The notes: generated by a model from the letters alone, not told the origin. A stretch of 6,503 nucleotides of DNA from Acidobacteriaceae bacterium (GCA_030049955.1 JASIJX010000104.1:1-6503), one strand, 5' to 3'; shown: positions 1 through 5,810, numbered from the stretch's first letter. Numbers and translations: made by a program.

Positions 1-1883
1 TCGGCCAGATCGCGATCATGGCTGGATCCATCGCGCAGGGCGACAGGAATTTCTGCAATCTGTGCGGCCGCTTCGCCCTTCTGTAGAGAAATCCAGTCCG
101 CTTTGATGGAGCGCAGCAGCGGCAGCATAGTCGTGAGCTTCATGGAGCGTTGCGCGTCGGATTTGTAGCGCGGATTGCCGGCCCAGGCGATGCCGATGCG
201 CGGGCGCATGTGGAGACGCGGGTATACGCGACCTTTTTCAGCGACTTCATCGGCATCGGCTCCGAGATACGCTCCGGTAGATGAAACGGTGACGGGCACC
301 GTGTCGATTGTCGTGGCAAAGACAGCGGGCAGGCTCATGAGCGGACACTCGCAATCAAAGTGCACATCGCGGCGCGCGATCGCTGCGCCGAGCGAGACGA
401 CCTCAGCCGTCTTCGCTCGCACGGGAGCGAGCGAGAGCAGGAGCCGCTCGACCGGCTCCTGCACGGCGAGCACCGGCACGCCGCCGCGCGCGGCCACCAA
501 AGCCGCGTAGCGGCAGAACTGGATGGTGTCGCCGAGTCCTTGCTCGGCGTGGAGCAGGACGCGCTGGCCGGCTAACGGTTCGCCACGCCAGCGCGGCGCG
601 GCAAAGCGCCGCGGCCGGCGATGCACTTCGCGAAAACTCCACCGCGCCTCGTATGCGGCCCATCCGTTTTTCCAGTCGCCGAGCCTGAGTTGCGTCAACG
701 CCAGGTTGTAGCGCGCGCCGGGGCTTTCCGGCTCAAGCTTGACGGCGAGTTCGTGCGCGCGCAGCGCCTCTTGCGTGCCGCCGAGCTCGAGCAGCGAATT
801 GCCGCGGTTGGAAGCCGCGGCGGGATGGCCCAGCGCCTCTGCCCGCTCGAATGCCGCAATCGCCTCTTCAAATCGGCTTTCGTGGTGCAGCAGGATTCCT
901 TCCATGTTGTGCGCTTCTTCGCATCTGTTATCGATGGCCTGCGCGCAGCGCAGCCACTGCCATGCGCCGGGCAGGTCGCGCTGCGCGACGCATAACTGAC
1001 AACGCGCGATCAGAGTTTCGTTTTGCGCGGGGTTGAGCTCGAGGGCGCGACCGAGATGCTTCTCGGCCTCATCCAACCGGCCGCGGTCGCGCTCGACGAG
1101 TGCCAGGTTCAGCCATGCGGAAACCAACCCAGGTCGCAATGTTACAGCGCGGCGCAGGGCGGCCTCGGCCACACGGTCGCGTCCCTGCTCGCGAAGCAGT
1201 ACGCCCAGATTCAGCCACGCCGCGGCAAAATCGGGACGCAGAAAAAGCGCGCGCCGGTAACGCGTCTCGGCTTGCATGGTGCGCTTGAGGCGCGTCAGCG
1301 CGAATCCGGCGGCAAAATGCGCTTCAGCAGAGCGCGGGGCGAGTTCCATCGCGCGCTCATAGCTGGCCAGCGCTTCGGCATCGCGGCCGAAACGCGCGTA
1401 CGCATTGCCCAGCCCTAGATGCGCCGGCGCCCACGCCGGCTGGAGTGCGAGCGCCCGTAGGAAATGCGGGATGGCTTCGGCAGCAGCCTCAGGCGGCTGG
1501 CCTGCAGCGATCTTCAACTCGCCCAGGCCAAGCCGCGCCAGGGGAGCGGCTGCATCGATCCTGAGCGCCTCGTTAAAAGCGGTCTCTGCTTCTTTGAATC
1601 GTAAGGCGGCAGTGAGCGCCTGGCCCAGAGCGATCCATGCGTGCAGGGCATGCGGCGCGGCGCGAACGGCTGCGGAGGCCATCTCTACAGCGGCCTCGTG
1701 CAGGCTGCTCGCCATGGCCACTACGCACATGCCCACTAGAGCTTGCAGGTCCGCAGGCTGCCGCGCCAGCATGCGTTGGTAGCGGAGCGCGAGCTCGCTC
1801 AAGAGGCCGCGCTGCTGACGCAAATCCAACGCTGTTGTTATTTGAGCTGAACCGCAGGTCAAGTGGTCTGTTTGAATGCACAT
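1..1883 (-). CDS. TPR-repeat glycosyltransferase, C-terminus cut by window edge
   Basis: A single open frame of 627 codons runs off position 1, so the C-terminus is missing. Residues about 49-390 form ten or more 34-residue tetratricopeptide repeats with the usual W/H-LG-A-A-P spacing (for example WLNLGVLLREQGR near 223 and WLNLALVERDRGR near 257). One repeat, near 117-154, carries a four-residue insertion. From about 415 the protein becomes a glycosyltransferase-like domain of the kind found behind bacterial TPR arrays: HAEQGLGDT at 445-453 followed by IQFCRY, then IAWAGNP near 565 and ISLQKGE near 598. Family members are thought to glycosylate proteins or glycans in the cytoplasm; donor and acceptor cannot be read here. 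No signal peptide is visible. The start is uncertain: ATG 1883 is the longest choice but lies inside the repeat at 1871-1950, with GAGGGA directly against it. ATG 1772 or TTG 1862 are alternatives. It may be co-transcribed with the glycosyltransferase at 2090-3055. Confidence 0.85.
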   Translation of the reverse strand, partial: MCIQTDHLTCGSAQITTALDLRQQRGLLSELALRYQRMLARQPADLQALVGMCVVAMASSLHEAAVEMASAAVRAAPHALHAWIALGQALTAALRFKEAETAFNEALRIDAAAPLARLGLGELKIAAGQPPEAAAEAIPHFLRALALQPAWAPAHLGLGNAYARFGRDAEALASYERAMELAPRSAEAHFAAGFALTRLKRTMQAETRYRRALFLRPDFAAAWLNLGVLLREQGRDRVAEAALRRAVTLRPGLVSAWLNLALVERDRGRLDEAEKHLGRALELNPAQNETLIARCQLCVAQRDLPGAWQWLRCAQAIDNRCEEAHNMEGILLHHESRFEEAIAAFERAEALGHPAAASNRGNSLLELGGTQEALRAHELAVKLEPESPGARYNLALTQLRLGDWKNGWAAYEARWSFREVHRRPRRFAAPRWRGEPLAGQRVLLHAEQGLGDTIQFCRYAALVAARGGVPVLAVQEPVERLLLSLAPVRAKTAEVVSLGAAIARRDVHFDCECPLMSLPAVFATTIDTVPVTVSSTGAYLGADADEVAEKGRVYPRLHMRPRIGIAWAGNPRYKSDAQRSMKLTTMLPLLRSIKADWISLQKGEAAAQIAEIPVALRDGSSHDRDLA

Positions 1884-1950
1884 TCCCTCGGGGGCTAAAG
1901 CCCCGTCGATTTCGGGGAGTCTAAATGTACGGGCTAAAGCCCGTACCCTT
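1871..1950. repeat. Two-hairpin palindromic repeat, copy 1
   Basis: An 80-base element with a near-identical partner at 5634-5711 in the same orientation. It has a conserved lead (TTTGAATGC, then CA-TCCCTC), a first hairpin GGGGC-TAAA-GCCCC at 1890-1904 (counting one slipped G), a linker of about 22 bases containing GGGG, and a second hairpin GTACGGGC-TAAA-GCCCGTAC at 1927-1946, ending in CCCTT. It resembles REP/BIME-type extragenic palindromes; GGGCTAAAGCCC-type repeats are, to my knowledge, frequent in Acidobacteria. Its left end overlaps the apparent start codon of the TPR glycosyltransferase. No transposase is encoded in the window. Confidence 0.8.
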
Positions 1951-2089
1951 CGAAACTCCACTATTCGCTTTTGAAGGTACAGCCGGGCTGGGCGGCGATC
2001 AATTGCGCCGGAGCGCATGAGCCATCAACTTCTTCGCATTCATTCCCGATTGTTCGCTCAAATCCCGAATCGGAACCGGCGGCCTACGC

Positions 2090-3055
2090 CTACACGTTTT
2101 GCCGGTTTGAGAGCGGTGTGCGCGAGAAGCGTCCGCGAATCTGGTTAACCGCGACCACCCACGGCACTGCGACGGAGAAGGCGAAACGCGCCAAAATTGC
2201 CCGCAGGCCGAAGCGCACGAGATCGCGCCAGTCGCGATGGTAGGCGTACCAGCTTTCGAGCGCGAAGATCACGAGCAGAGGAATCCAGGTCCAGCGCAGG
2301 CTGGCCAGGGCGCCAAGTTCCAGTACGCAGCGGGCTGCATTGCGGAAGAGGCGTGCGCCGCGAATGCCTGCCTGCCCATCGGCGATCGCGTAGCGCGCCA
2401 TTTGGTGCGTTGCGGAACGAAAGCTGTTTCGAGGGCAATACAACGCCTTGGCGTTGGTTATGAATGCGGGCCGCGTCTGCCGCCGGGCTTCGGCATCGAA
2501 GAGCGTGTCTTCGCCAACCAGCACTGCCTCAGGGAAATGGCCTACGCGCTCCCATAGGCCGCGCGTGAAGGCCATGGACCGCGCTGTGCAGGATTTGGTC
2601 GGCTCGTCAGGCGAGAGCTTGATGCTGAAGAAGGGCGCAGAGGCGATGTCCCAGACTGTTGCGCCTTTGGCGTCGATGCACGAGCCTCCCAGCGCGTACT
2701 CGGCGCTGCCTGCCACAATCGGCGCGGTCAGGTTGCGGAGCCAGTCGGGCGCATAGGTGCAGCCGGCATCAGCGCAGGCGATGATCTGCTGCGCTGCGGC
2801 GGCAATGGCCACGTTGCGCCCGCGCGAAACAGGGCCGGCAGAGAACTTAAGACTGCAAGTCTCGTCGCGGATGGCGCGCAGCCGGCTGTCGCGGATCTGC
2901 GCCGAGACGAGCCACTCCCAGGTGCCGTCAGTCGAGCCGCCATCCACTACAACTACCTCCGCTGGCGGAGGCTCCTGCGCGAGCAAGCTGGGCACAACGC
3001 GGCCAATATCCTGCGCCTCATTGAGCACAGTTATCACGACACTGACGGGCTGCAT
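2090..3055 (-). CDS. Family 2 glycosyltransferase, membrane-associated
   Basis: The 321-residue product starts MQPVSVVITVLNEAQDIGR, a classical GT-A fold family 2 opening. It continues with VVVVDGGSTDGT at 34-45 (nucleotide-sugar binding), SRGRN at 78-81, a DxD-like DAG at 96-98 (probable metal site), and GED at 181-183 (probable catalytic acid region). Two hydrophobic C-terminal stretches, about 256-270 and 291-306, probably anchor it in the inner membrane facing the cytoplasm. It should transfer a sugar from an activated donor during glycan synthesis; the substrate is not readable. A GTG at 3085 would add ten residues, but ATG 3055 starts exactly at the family-type beta strand and has TATACT seven bases upstream, so I prefer 3055. 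The gene diverges from the lipoprotein at 3138 and lies upstream of the TPR glycosyltransferase on the same strand. Confidence 0.9.
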   Translation of the reverse strand: MQPVSVVITVLNEAQDIGRVVPSLLAQEPPPAEVVVVDGGSTDGTWEWLVSAQIRDSRLRAIRDETCSLKFSAGPVSRGRNVAIAAAAQQIIACADAGCTYAPDWLRNLTAPIVAGSAEYALGGSCIDAKGATVWDIASAPFFSIKLSPDEPTKSCTARSMAFTRGLWERVGHFPEAVLVGEDTLFDAEARRQTRPAFITNAKALYCPRNSFRSATHQMARYAIADGQAGIRGARLFRNAARCVLELGALASLRWTWIPLLVIFALESWYAYHRDWRDLVRFGLRAILARFAFSVAVPWVVAVNQIRGRFSRTPLSNRQNV

Positions 3056-3070
3056 GGGTTCAAGTATATG
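3042..3070 (+). promoter_or_regulatory. Candidate promoter for the YXWGXW lipoprotein gene
   Basis: On the plus strand CTGACG (3042-3047, four of six to TTGACA) and TATATG (3065-3070, four of six to TATAAT) are separated by 17 bases. A start near 3077 would give a leader of about 61 bases that contains the small inverted repeat at 3096-3113 and the ribosome site at 3127. The -10 overlaps the minus-strand TATACT of the divergent glycosyltransferase gene. Confidence 0.3.
3063..3068 (-). promoter_or_regulatory. Candidate -10 box for a leaderless glycosyltransferase mRNA
   Basis: TATACT on the minus strand (5 of 6 to TATAAT) is followed by seven bases (TGAACCC) and then ATG 3055. Transcription starting the usual 6-8 bases past a -10 box would begin at or next to the start codon. 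No Shine-Dalgarno sequence precedes ATG 3055, and I see no good -35 box 16-18 bases upstream. Inference from spacing only. Confidence 0.45.
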
Positions 3071-3095
3071 GGGCTGCTGGCACACCTCTGGACGA

Positions 3096-3113
3096 CCACG
3101 CTTCGGGACGTGG
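3096..3113. repeat. Small inverted repeat in lipoprotein leader
   Basis: CCACG-CTTCGGGA-CGTGG forms a 5-bp stem with an 8-base loop between the two divergent genes. It could be an operator half-site pair or a leader hairpin of the lipoprotein mRNA. A stem this short can arise by chance. Confidence 0.3.
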
Positions 3114-3126
3114 CATCCAATTTTTC

Positions 3127-3132
3127 AGGAGA
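3127..3132 (+). promoter_or_regulatory. Ribosome binding site fixing the lipoprotein start
   Basis: AGGAGA sits five bases before ATG 3138. This and the signal peptide that follows fix the start here rather than at in-frame upstream codons, which lie inside the divergent glycosyltransferase gene. Confidence 0.85.
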
Positions 3133-3137
3133 TCGAA

Positions 3138-4481
3138 ATGTGCTTATTTCCACGCTTCAATTTATTGGGATTGTTGTGCCTGACAGCGGCTATTGCAGTT
3201 GCCGGTTGCCACAGCAACCAGCAGCAGAACGCACAGAATGAATCGCAGGAGCAGAATTCCGGAGACCCGGCGGCGGCCAACCTGGTGTCTGTCGCTGCGG
3301 AAGGGACCGGCTCTCAATCGTCGCAGGATTACGAACAGAGCGCTCCTACTACGGGATATGACCAGAATGTGGCGCCAGAGGATGACACGGCCGACGAATC
3401 GCAATATGGCATCGAGCCGGATGAGACTGCGCAGCAGCCCCCGCCGCCGCTGCCCGATTACGACCAGCCGCCGTGCCCCGGCGATGGCTACCTGTGGACG
3501 CCCGGCTACTGGAGCTACGCGCCGACTGGTTATTACTGGGTTCCGGGCGCGTGGGTGCAGGCGCCGTACCAGGGAGCGCTGTGGACGCCGGGGTACTGGG
3601 CCTATGCGAACAACCGCTACGTCTTTTACCACGGCTACTGGGGACCGCACGTGGGCTTCTACGGCGGCATCAACTATGGCTTCGGGTATACGGGCTACGG
3701 CTACCAGGGCGGCTACTGGCGCGGCAACGTCTTCAATTACAACCGCACGGTGAACAACGTGAATGTGACGGTGATTCGCAACGTGTACAACTACCGCGTG
3801 GTGGAGAATCACACTTCGCGAGTGAGCTTTAATGGCGGCCACGGCGGTGTCCAGGTGCGGCCGCAAATGGCAGAGCTGGCCGCGCTGCGTGAGGCGCATG
3901 CGGGGCCCATGTCTACGCAACTCGAAATTGCGCAGCAGGCGCGCAGCAATCACGCAAACTTTTATGCGGTAAATCGTGGCAGGCCGGCGCAGGCGGTTTA
4001 TACGCAGCCGGTGCGTGCCGTGCATGTGCGCCCGGCTGTGACGCCGGTGCGCAATCTGCCGATGGCGGCGAGGCCGGCAGCGGAGAACGCGCGCTATACG
4101 CAGCAGGGCAATCGTCCGCAGGAACAGCCAAACCGGCCTGAGCAGCAGATGCGGTCTGAGCAGAACAGGACTGGGCAGAACCGGCCGGAACAGAACCGCA
4201 TGAGTCAGCCGCCCACGCAATCGCACCAGAACGAGTATCCGCAGACGAATGAGCGCGCTCCTGCCCGGCCTGAGGCCGCGCCGAATCGCGGCGAGCCTGC
4301 GCGCCCAGAGACCAATCGGGAAGAGCCTTCGCGGACAGAGCCGCGCCCCGAATCTCAGCCACAACCTGAAGCGCGGCCTGAGCCGCAACGCCCGGCTGAA
4401 CCGAGTCACGCTGCGCCGCAAGAACACAAGCCTGCACCGCAGCGGCCGGAAGAACCGGAACACAAGGAGGAGCCGCGTTAG
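3138..4481 (+). CDS. YXWGXW-type Trp/Tyr/Gly-rich lipoprotein
   Basis: This gene encodes 447 residues. A short hydrophobic signal ends in the lipobox V21-A22-G23-C24, so the mature protein should be lipidated at Cys24 and anchored in the envelope. Residues about 25-110 are Gln/Asn/Glu/Asp/Ser-rich and probably disordered. Residues about 112-215 hold repeated aromatic units (GYLWTPGYWSY, GYYWVPGAWVQ, ALWTPGYWAY, FYHGYWGPHVGFYGG), the pattern of YXWGXW-repeat proteins, ending in an Asn/Val-rich NYNRTVNNVNVTV stretch. Residues about 215-310 are more ordinary in composition. Residues about 320-447 are low complexity, dominated by Pro, Glu, Gln and Arg with repeated NRPEQ, RPE and EPR units. The function of the family is not established; a structural or wall/matrix-contacting envelope role is an inference. 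A 433-codon antisense open frame over the gene is a composition artefact. Confidence 0.85.
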   Translation: MCLFPRFNLLGLLCLTAAIAVAGCHSNQQQNAQNESQEQNSGDPAAANLVSVAAEGTGSQSSQDYEQSAPTTGYDQNVAPEDDTADESQYGIEPDETAQQPPPPLPDYDQPPCPGDGYLWTPGYWSYAPTGYYWVPGAWVQAPYQGALWTPGYWAYANNRYVFYHGYWGPHVGFYGGINYGFGYTGYGYQGGYWRGNVFNYNRTVNNVNVTVIRNVYNYRVVENHTSRVSFNGGHGGVQVRPQMAELAALREAHAGPMSTQLEIAQQARSNHANFYAVNRGRPAQAVYTQPVRAVHVRPAVTPVRNLPMAARPAAENARYTQQGNRPQEQPNRPEQQMRSEQNRTGQNRPEQNRMSQPPTQSHQNEYPQTNERAPARPEAAPNRGEPARPETNREEPSRTEPRPESQPQPEARPEPQRPAEPSHAAPQEHKPAPQRPEEPEHKEEPR

Positions 4482-4486
4482 CGGCT
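4471..4486. terminator. Hairpin spanning two convergent stop codons
   Basis: AGCCGC-GTTA-GCGGCT is a perfect 6-bp GC-rich stem with a tetraloop. It includes the TAG of the lipoprotein gene (4479-4481) and two bases of the stop codon of the minus-strand gene (4485-4487). It could act in both directions, but neither side has a clear T-tract, so terminator activity is uncertain. Confidence 0.35.
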
Positions 4487-5072
4487 ACTCGGCCATGCGC
4501 ACGTGAATGGCAACCAAGTTGCGCACCCAGCGCGCCGGGTGTTTTTCTCCCGTAGCTACGAGTTGCAGCGGGCCGGCTTGCCCAATCGGCTGGCCTGCGA
4601 GCTTGTCGGCGACGATCACGGTTCCGTCGTGAAGATCAGGGCACACTTCGCCGATCGAGTACACCACTTTGTAGCCGTCGGACCCTTCGGCGACGATGTA
4701 GAGGCGCAGGTCCTTGCCTCGGGGCTTGTCGGGCACGCCCAGTTTTGCGAGCAGATCGACAAGCGGCACGCCGGTGTAGGTCTGGTTGGCGTTGGCGTGG
4801 GCGTTAAAGACCGTAATGGTTGTCTGCGGCAGCGCATCAAGCTTTTGCGGAGTCCACTCGGCGGATTTGCCTTCATAAGTAATGGTGAACGGGCCCGGAA
4901 CCTGCGCGGTGATGTTGCTGGTGGGCTGCGAGCCTTTGCCGCCCATGGGCATCTGCGGCTGGCCGCTTAGCGGATTTCTGGGCGCAGCCTGCGTCCATGC
5001 GGATGACACGAGAATTGGTGCGAGGAAAAGCATTGAGGCGATGAAATGCGTTGAGAGAGCGCGCATGCGCAT
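4485..5072 (-). CDS. Exported molybdopterin-oxidoreductase-like domain protein
   Basis: The 195-residue product opens with a basic N-terminus (MRMR) and a hydrophobic stretch at 10-25; signal cleavage is likely near A25 or A29, giving an exported protein. A Gly/Pro/Gln-rich linker (about 30-60) leads to a domain of about 135 residues: FTITYEGKSAEWT, then YTGVPLVDLLAKLGV (99-113), LYIVAEGSDGYKVVYSIGEV (124-143), TVIVADKLAGQPIG (151-164) and an ending in GPLQLVATGEKHPARWVRNLVAIHV. This order resembles small stand-alone proteins of the sulfite-oxidase-type molybdopterin-binding family. The protein is much shorter than a full enzyme and its only mature cysteine (C144) is not in the usual molybdenum-ligand setting, so catalysis is doubtful. 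The start is fixed by GGGAGG at 5080-5085, seven bases before the ATG. The in-frame extension to 5486 is antisense to nuoI and rejected. Confidence 0.8.
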   Translation of the reverse strand: MRMRALSTHFIASMLFLAPILVSSAWTQAAPRNPLSGQPQMPMGGKGSQPTSNITAQVPGPFTITYEGKSAEWTPQKLDALPQTTITVFNAHANANQTYTGVPLVDLLAKLGVPDKPRGKDLRLYIVAEGSDGYKVVYSIGEVCPDLHDGTVIVADKLAGQPIGQAGPLQLVATGEKHPARWVRNLVAIHVRMAE

Positions 5073-5079
5073 CGGATTT

Positions 5080-5085
5080 CCTCCC
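5080..5085 (-). promoter_or_regulatory. Ribosome binding site of the molybdopterin-type gene
   Basis: GGGAGG on the minus strand is seven bases from ATG 5072. A second in-frame ATG at 5066 is less well spaced. The site decides the start of this gene against a much longer upstream open frame. Confidence 0.8.
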
Positions 5086-5096
5086 GTACCACATCG

Positions 5097-5102
5097 TATA
5101 CT
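5097..5102 (+). promoter_or_regulatory. Candidate -10 box for leaderless nuoI, in a palindrome
   Basis: TATACT (5 of 6 to TATAAT) is followed by six bases (GGTGTC) and ATG 5109, so the expected transcript start falls on the start codon. There is no Shine-Dalgarno sequence and no good -35. The box overlaps the palindrome GTATAC (5096-5101). Read on the minus strand it gives TATACG, which could serve the divergent gene with a leader of about 16 bases including its GGGAGG. Confidence 0.5.
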
Positions 5103-5108
5103 GGTGTC

Positions 5109-5603
5109 ATGTCGATTGTGCGCAACGTTGCGGGCATCGCCAAGGGAATGAGCATCACCCTGCGCGAGATGGTGCAGCCCACCGAGGTAGAAAATTACCC
5201 TGACGGACCGGGCCCATTGCGCGGAGCGGTGTTCGAGCAGCGGTTTCGCGGCGCGCACGTGCTGCAGCGCGATGAAAACGGCCTGGAAAAGTGCGTGGCC
5301 TGCTACCTGTGCGCGGCAGTCTGCCCGGCCAACTGCATTTACATTGAGGCCGCGGAGAACACTGAAGAGAAGCGCATCTCGTCCTCCGAGCGCTATGCCA
5401 AGGTTTACAACATCGACTACAACCGCTGCATCTTCTGCGGTTATTGCGTCGAGGCCTGCCCTACGGACGCCATCACGCACGGCCACGGCTTTGAGCTAGC
5501 CACGCTGAACGCCACCAACCTGGTGATGCGCAAGGAAGACATGCTGGTGCCGCTGAGCGCGTTGACCACGGATACGGACAGCAGTGACCGGCGGATTCCG
5601 TAA
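5109..5603 (+). CDS. nuoI: NADH-quinone oxidoreductase subunit I
   Basis: This gene encodes 164 residues, the normal size for NuoI, the peripheral-arm subunit of respiratory complex I that carries two 4Fe-4S clusters passing electrons from NADH toward quinone at the inner membrane. All eight ligands are present: C62-C65-C68-C72 (followed by P) and C107-C110-C113-C117 (followed by P). The first motif is CVACYLC and the second CIFCGYC. The N-terminal GMSITLREM and the LRGAVFEQRFRG region match the family's approach to complex I, and GLEKC and SERYAKVYNIDYNRC are typical linkers. Each cluster motif's fourth Cys also serves the partner cluster, as in other two-cluster ferredoxin folds. The gene stands alone: neighbours on both sides are unrelated and on the opposite strand, so the other nuo genes must be elsewhere. 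It seems to be expressed from its own promoter. The end, after residue 150, is a short polar tail. Confidence 0.95.
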   Translation: MSIVRNVAGIAKGMSITLREMVQPTEVENYPDGPGPLRGAVFEQRFRGAHVLQRDENGLEKCVACYLCAAVCPANCIYIEAAENTEEKRISSSERYAKVYNIDYNRCIFCGYCVEACPTDAITHGHGFELATLNATNLVMRKEDMLVPLSALTTDTDSSDRRIP

Positions 5604-5633
5604 GCGACTCCAAAAATGCCGGTATCAGGCCGG

Positions 5634-5711
5634 TTTGAATGCGCACTCCCTCACGGGCTAAAGCCCGTCCACTTTTGGGGTGTTTAACGTCGGGCTGAAG
5701 CCCGTACCCTT
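5634..5711. repeat. Two-hairpin palindromic repeat, copy 2
   Basis: This is a 78-base partner of 1871-1950 in the same orientation. It has the lead TTTGAATGC, then CACTCCCTC, a first hairpin ACGGGC-TAAA-GCCCGT at 5653-5668, a GGGG-containing linker, a second hairpin CGGGC-TGAA-GCCCG at 5691-5704, and the tail GTACCCTT. In the first stem the G-C pair of copy 1 is replaced by C-G, a compensatory change that keeps the pairing. It lies between convergent nuoI and the minus-strand gene at 5811, where it might also serve as a transcription end. Confidence 0.8.
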
Positions 5712-5738
5712 CACAGCTTCGAATCCAACTGGCTGGGC

Positions 5739-5792
5739 GGAACTCCAGACAAAACTCCAGACAAAACTCTAGGTAAAACTCCAGTCAAAACT
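5739..5792. repeat. 12-bp tandem repeat
   Basis: Units are AAAACTCCAGAC (5751-5762), AAAACTCTAGGT (5763-5774) and AAAACTCCAGTC (5775-5786), flanked by a partial unit at 5741-5750 and a partial AAAACTG. The array ends about 18 bases before the stop codon of the minus-strand gene, so it would be in that gene's 3' untranslated region. Probably a minisatellite-like slippage product. Confidence 0.8.
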
Positions 5793-5810
5793 GATCTGCT
5801 GCGCGGAGAT

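Noticed and set aside
175..1782. Plus-strand open frames of 60-130 codons over the TPR gene
   Set aside because: They are Arg/Ala/Ser-rich shadows of the minus-strand TPR coding frame, which has clear repeats and glycosyltransferase motifs.
1975..1995. CTGGGCGG shared downstream of both two-hairpin repeats (also near 5732)
   Set aside because: Eight GC-rich bases at different distances from the repeat end; likely chance.
1971..2243. 90-codon plus-strand open frame
   Set aside because: Half lies antisense to the glycosyltransferase; no ribosome site or recognisable pattern.
2757..3137. In-frame upstream extension of the lipoprotein gene
   Set aside because: It overlaps the divergent glycosyltransferase gene antisense, and the ribosome site plus signal peptide fix the start at 3138.
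3162..4463. 433-codon open frame on the minus strand opposite the lipoprotein gene
   Set aside because: Its product is an Arg/Leu/Val-rich composition shadow with no domain pattern. The plus strand has a ribosome site, lipobox and aromatic repeats.
5073..5486. Upstream extension of the molybdopterin-type gene
   Set aside because: It is antisense to nuoI. GGGAGG and a signal peptide start at 5072.
5618..5636. CCGG-TATCAGG-CCGG followed by TTT as a nuoI terminator
   Set aside because: Only a 4-bp stem and three T's. The adjacent two-hairpin repeat is a stronger candidate.
5741..5792. CRISPR-like array
   Set aside because: Units are 12 bases, directly tandem and without spacers; no cas genes nearby.
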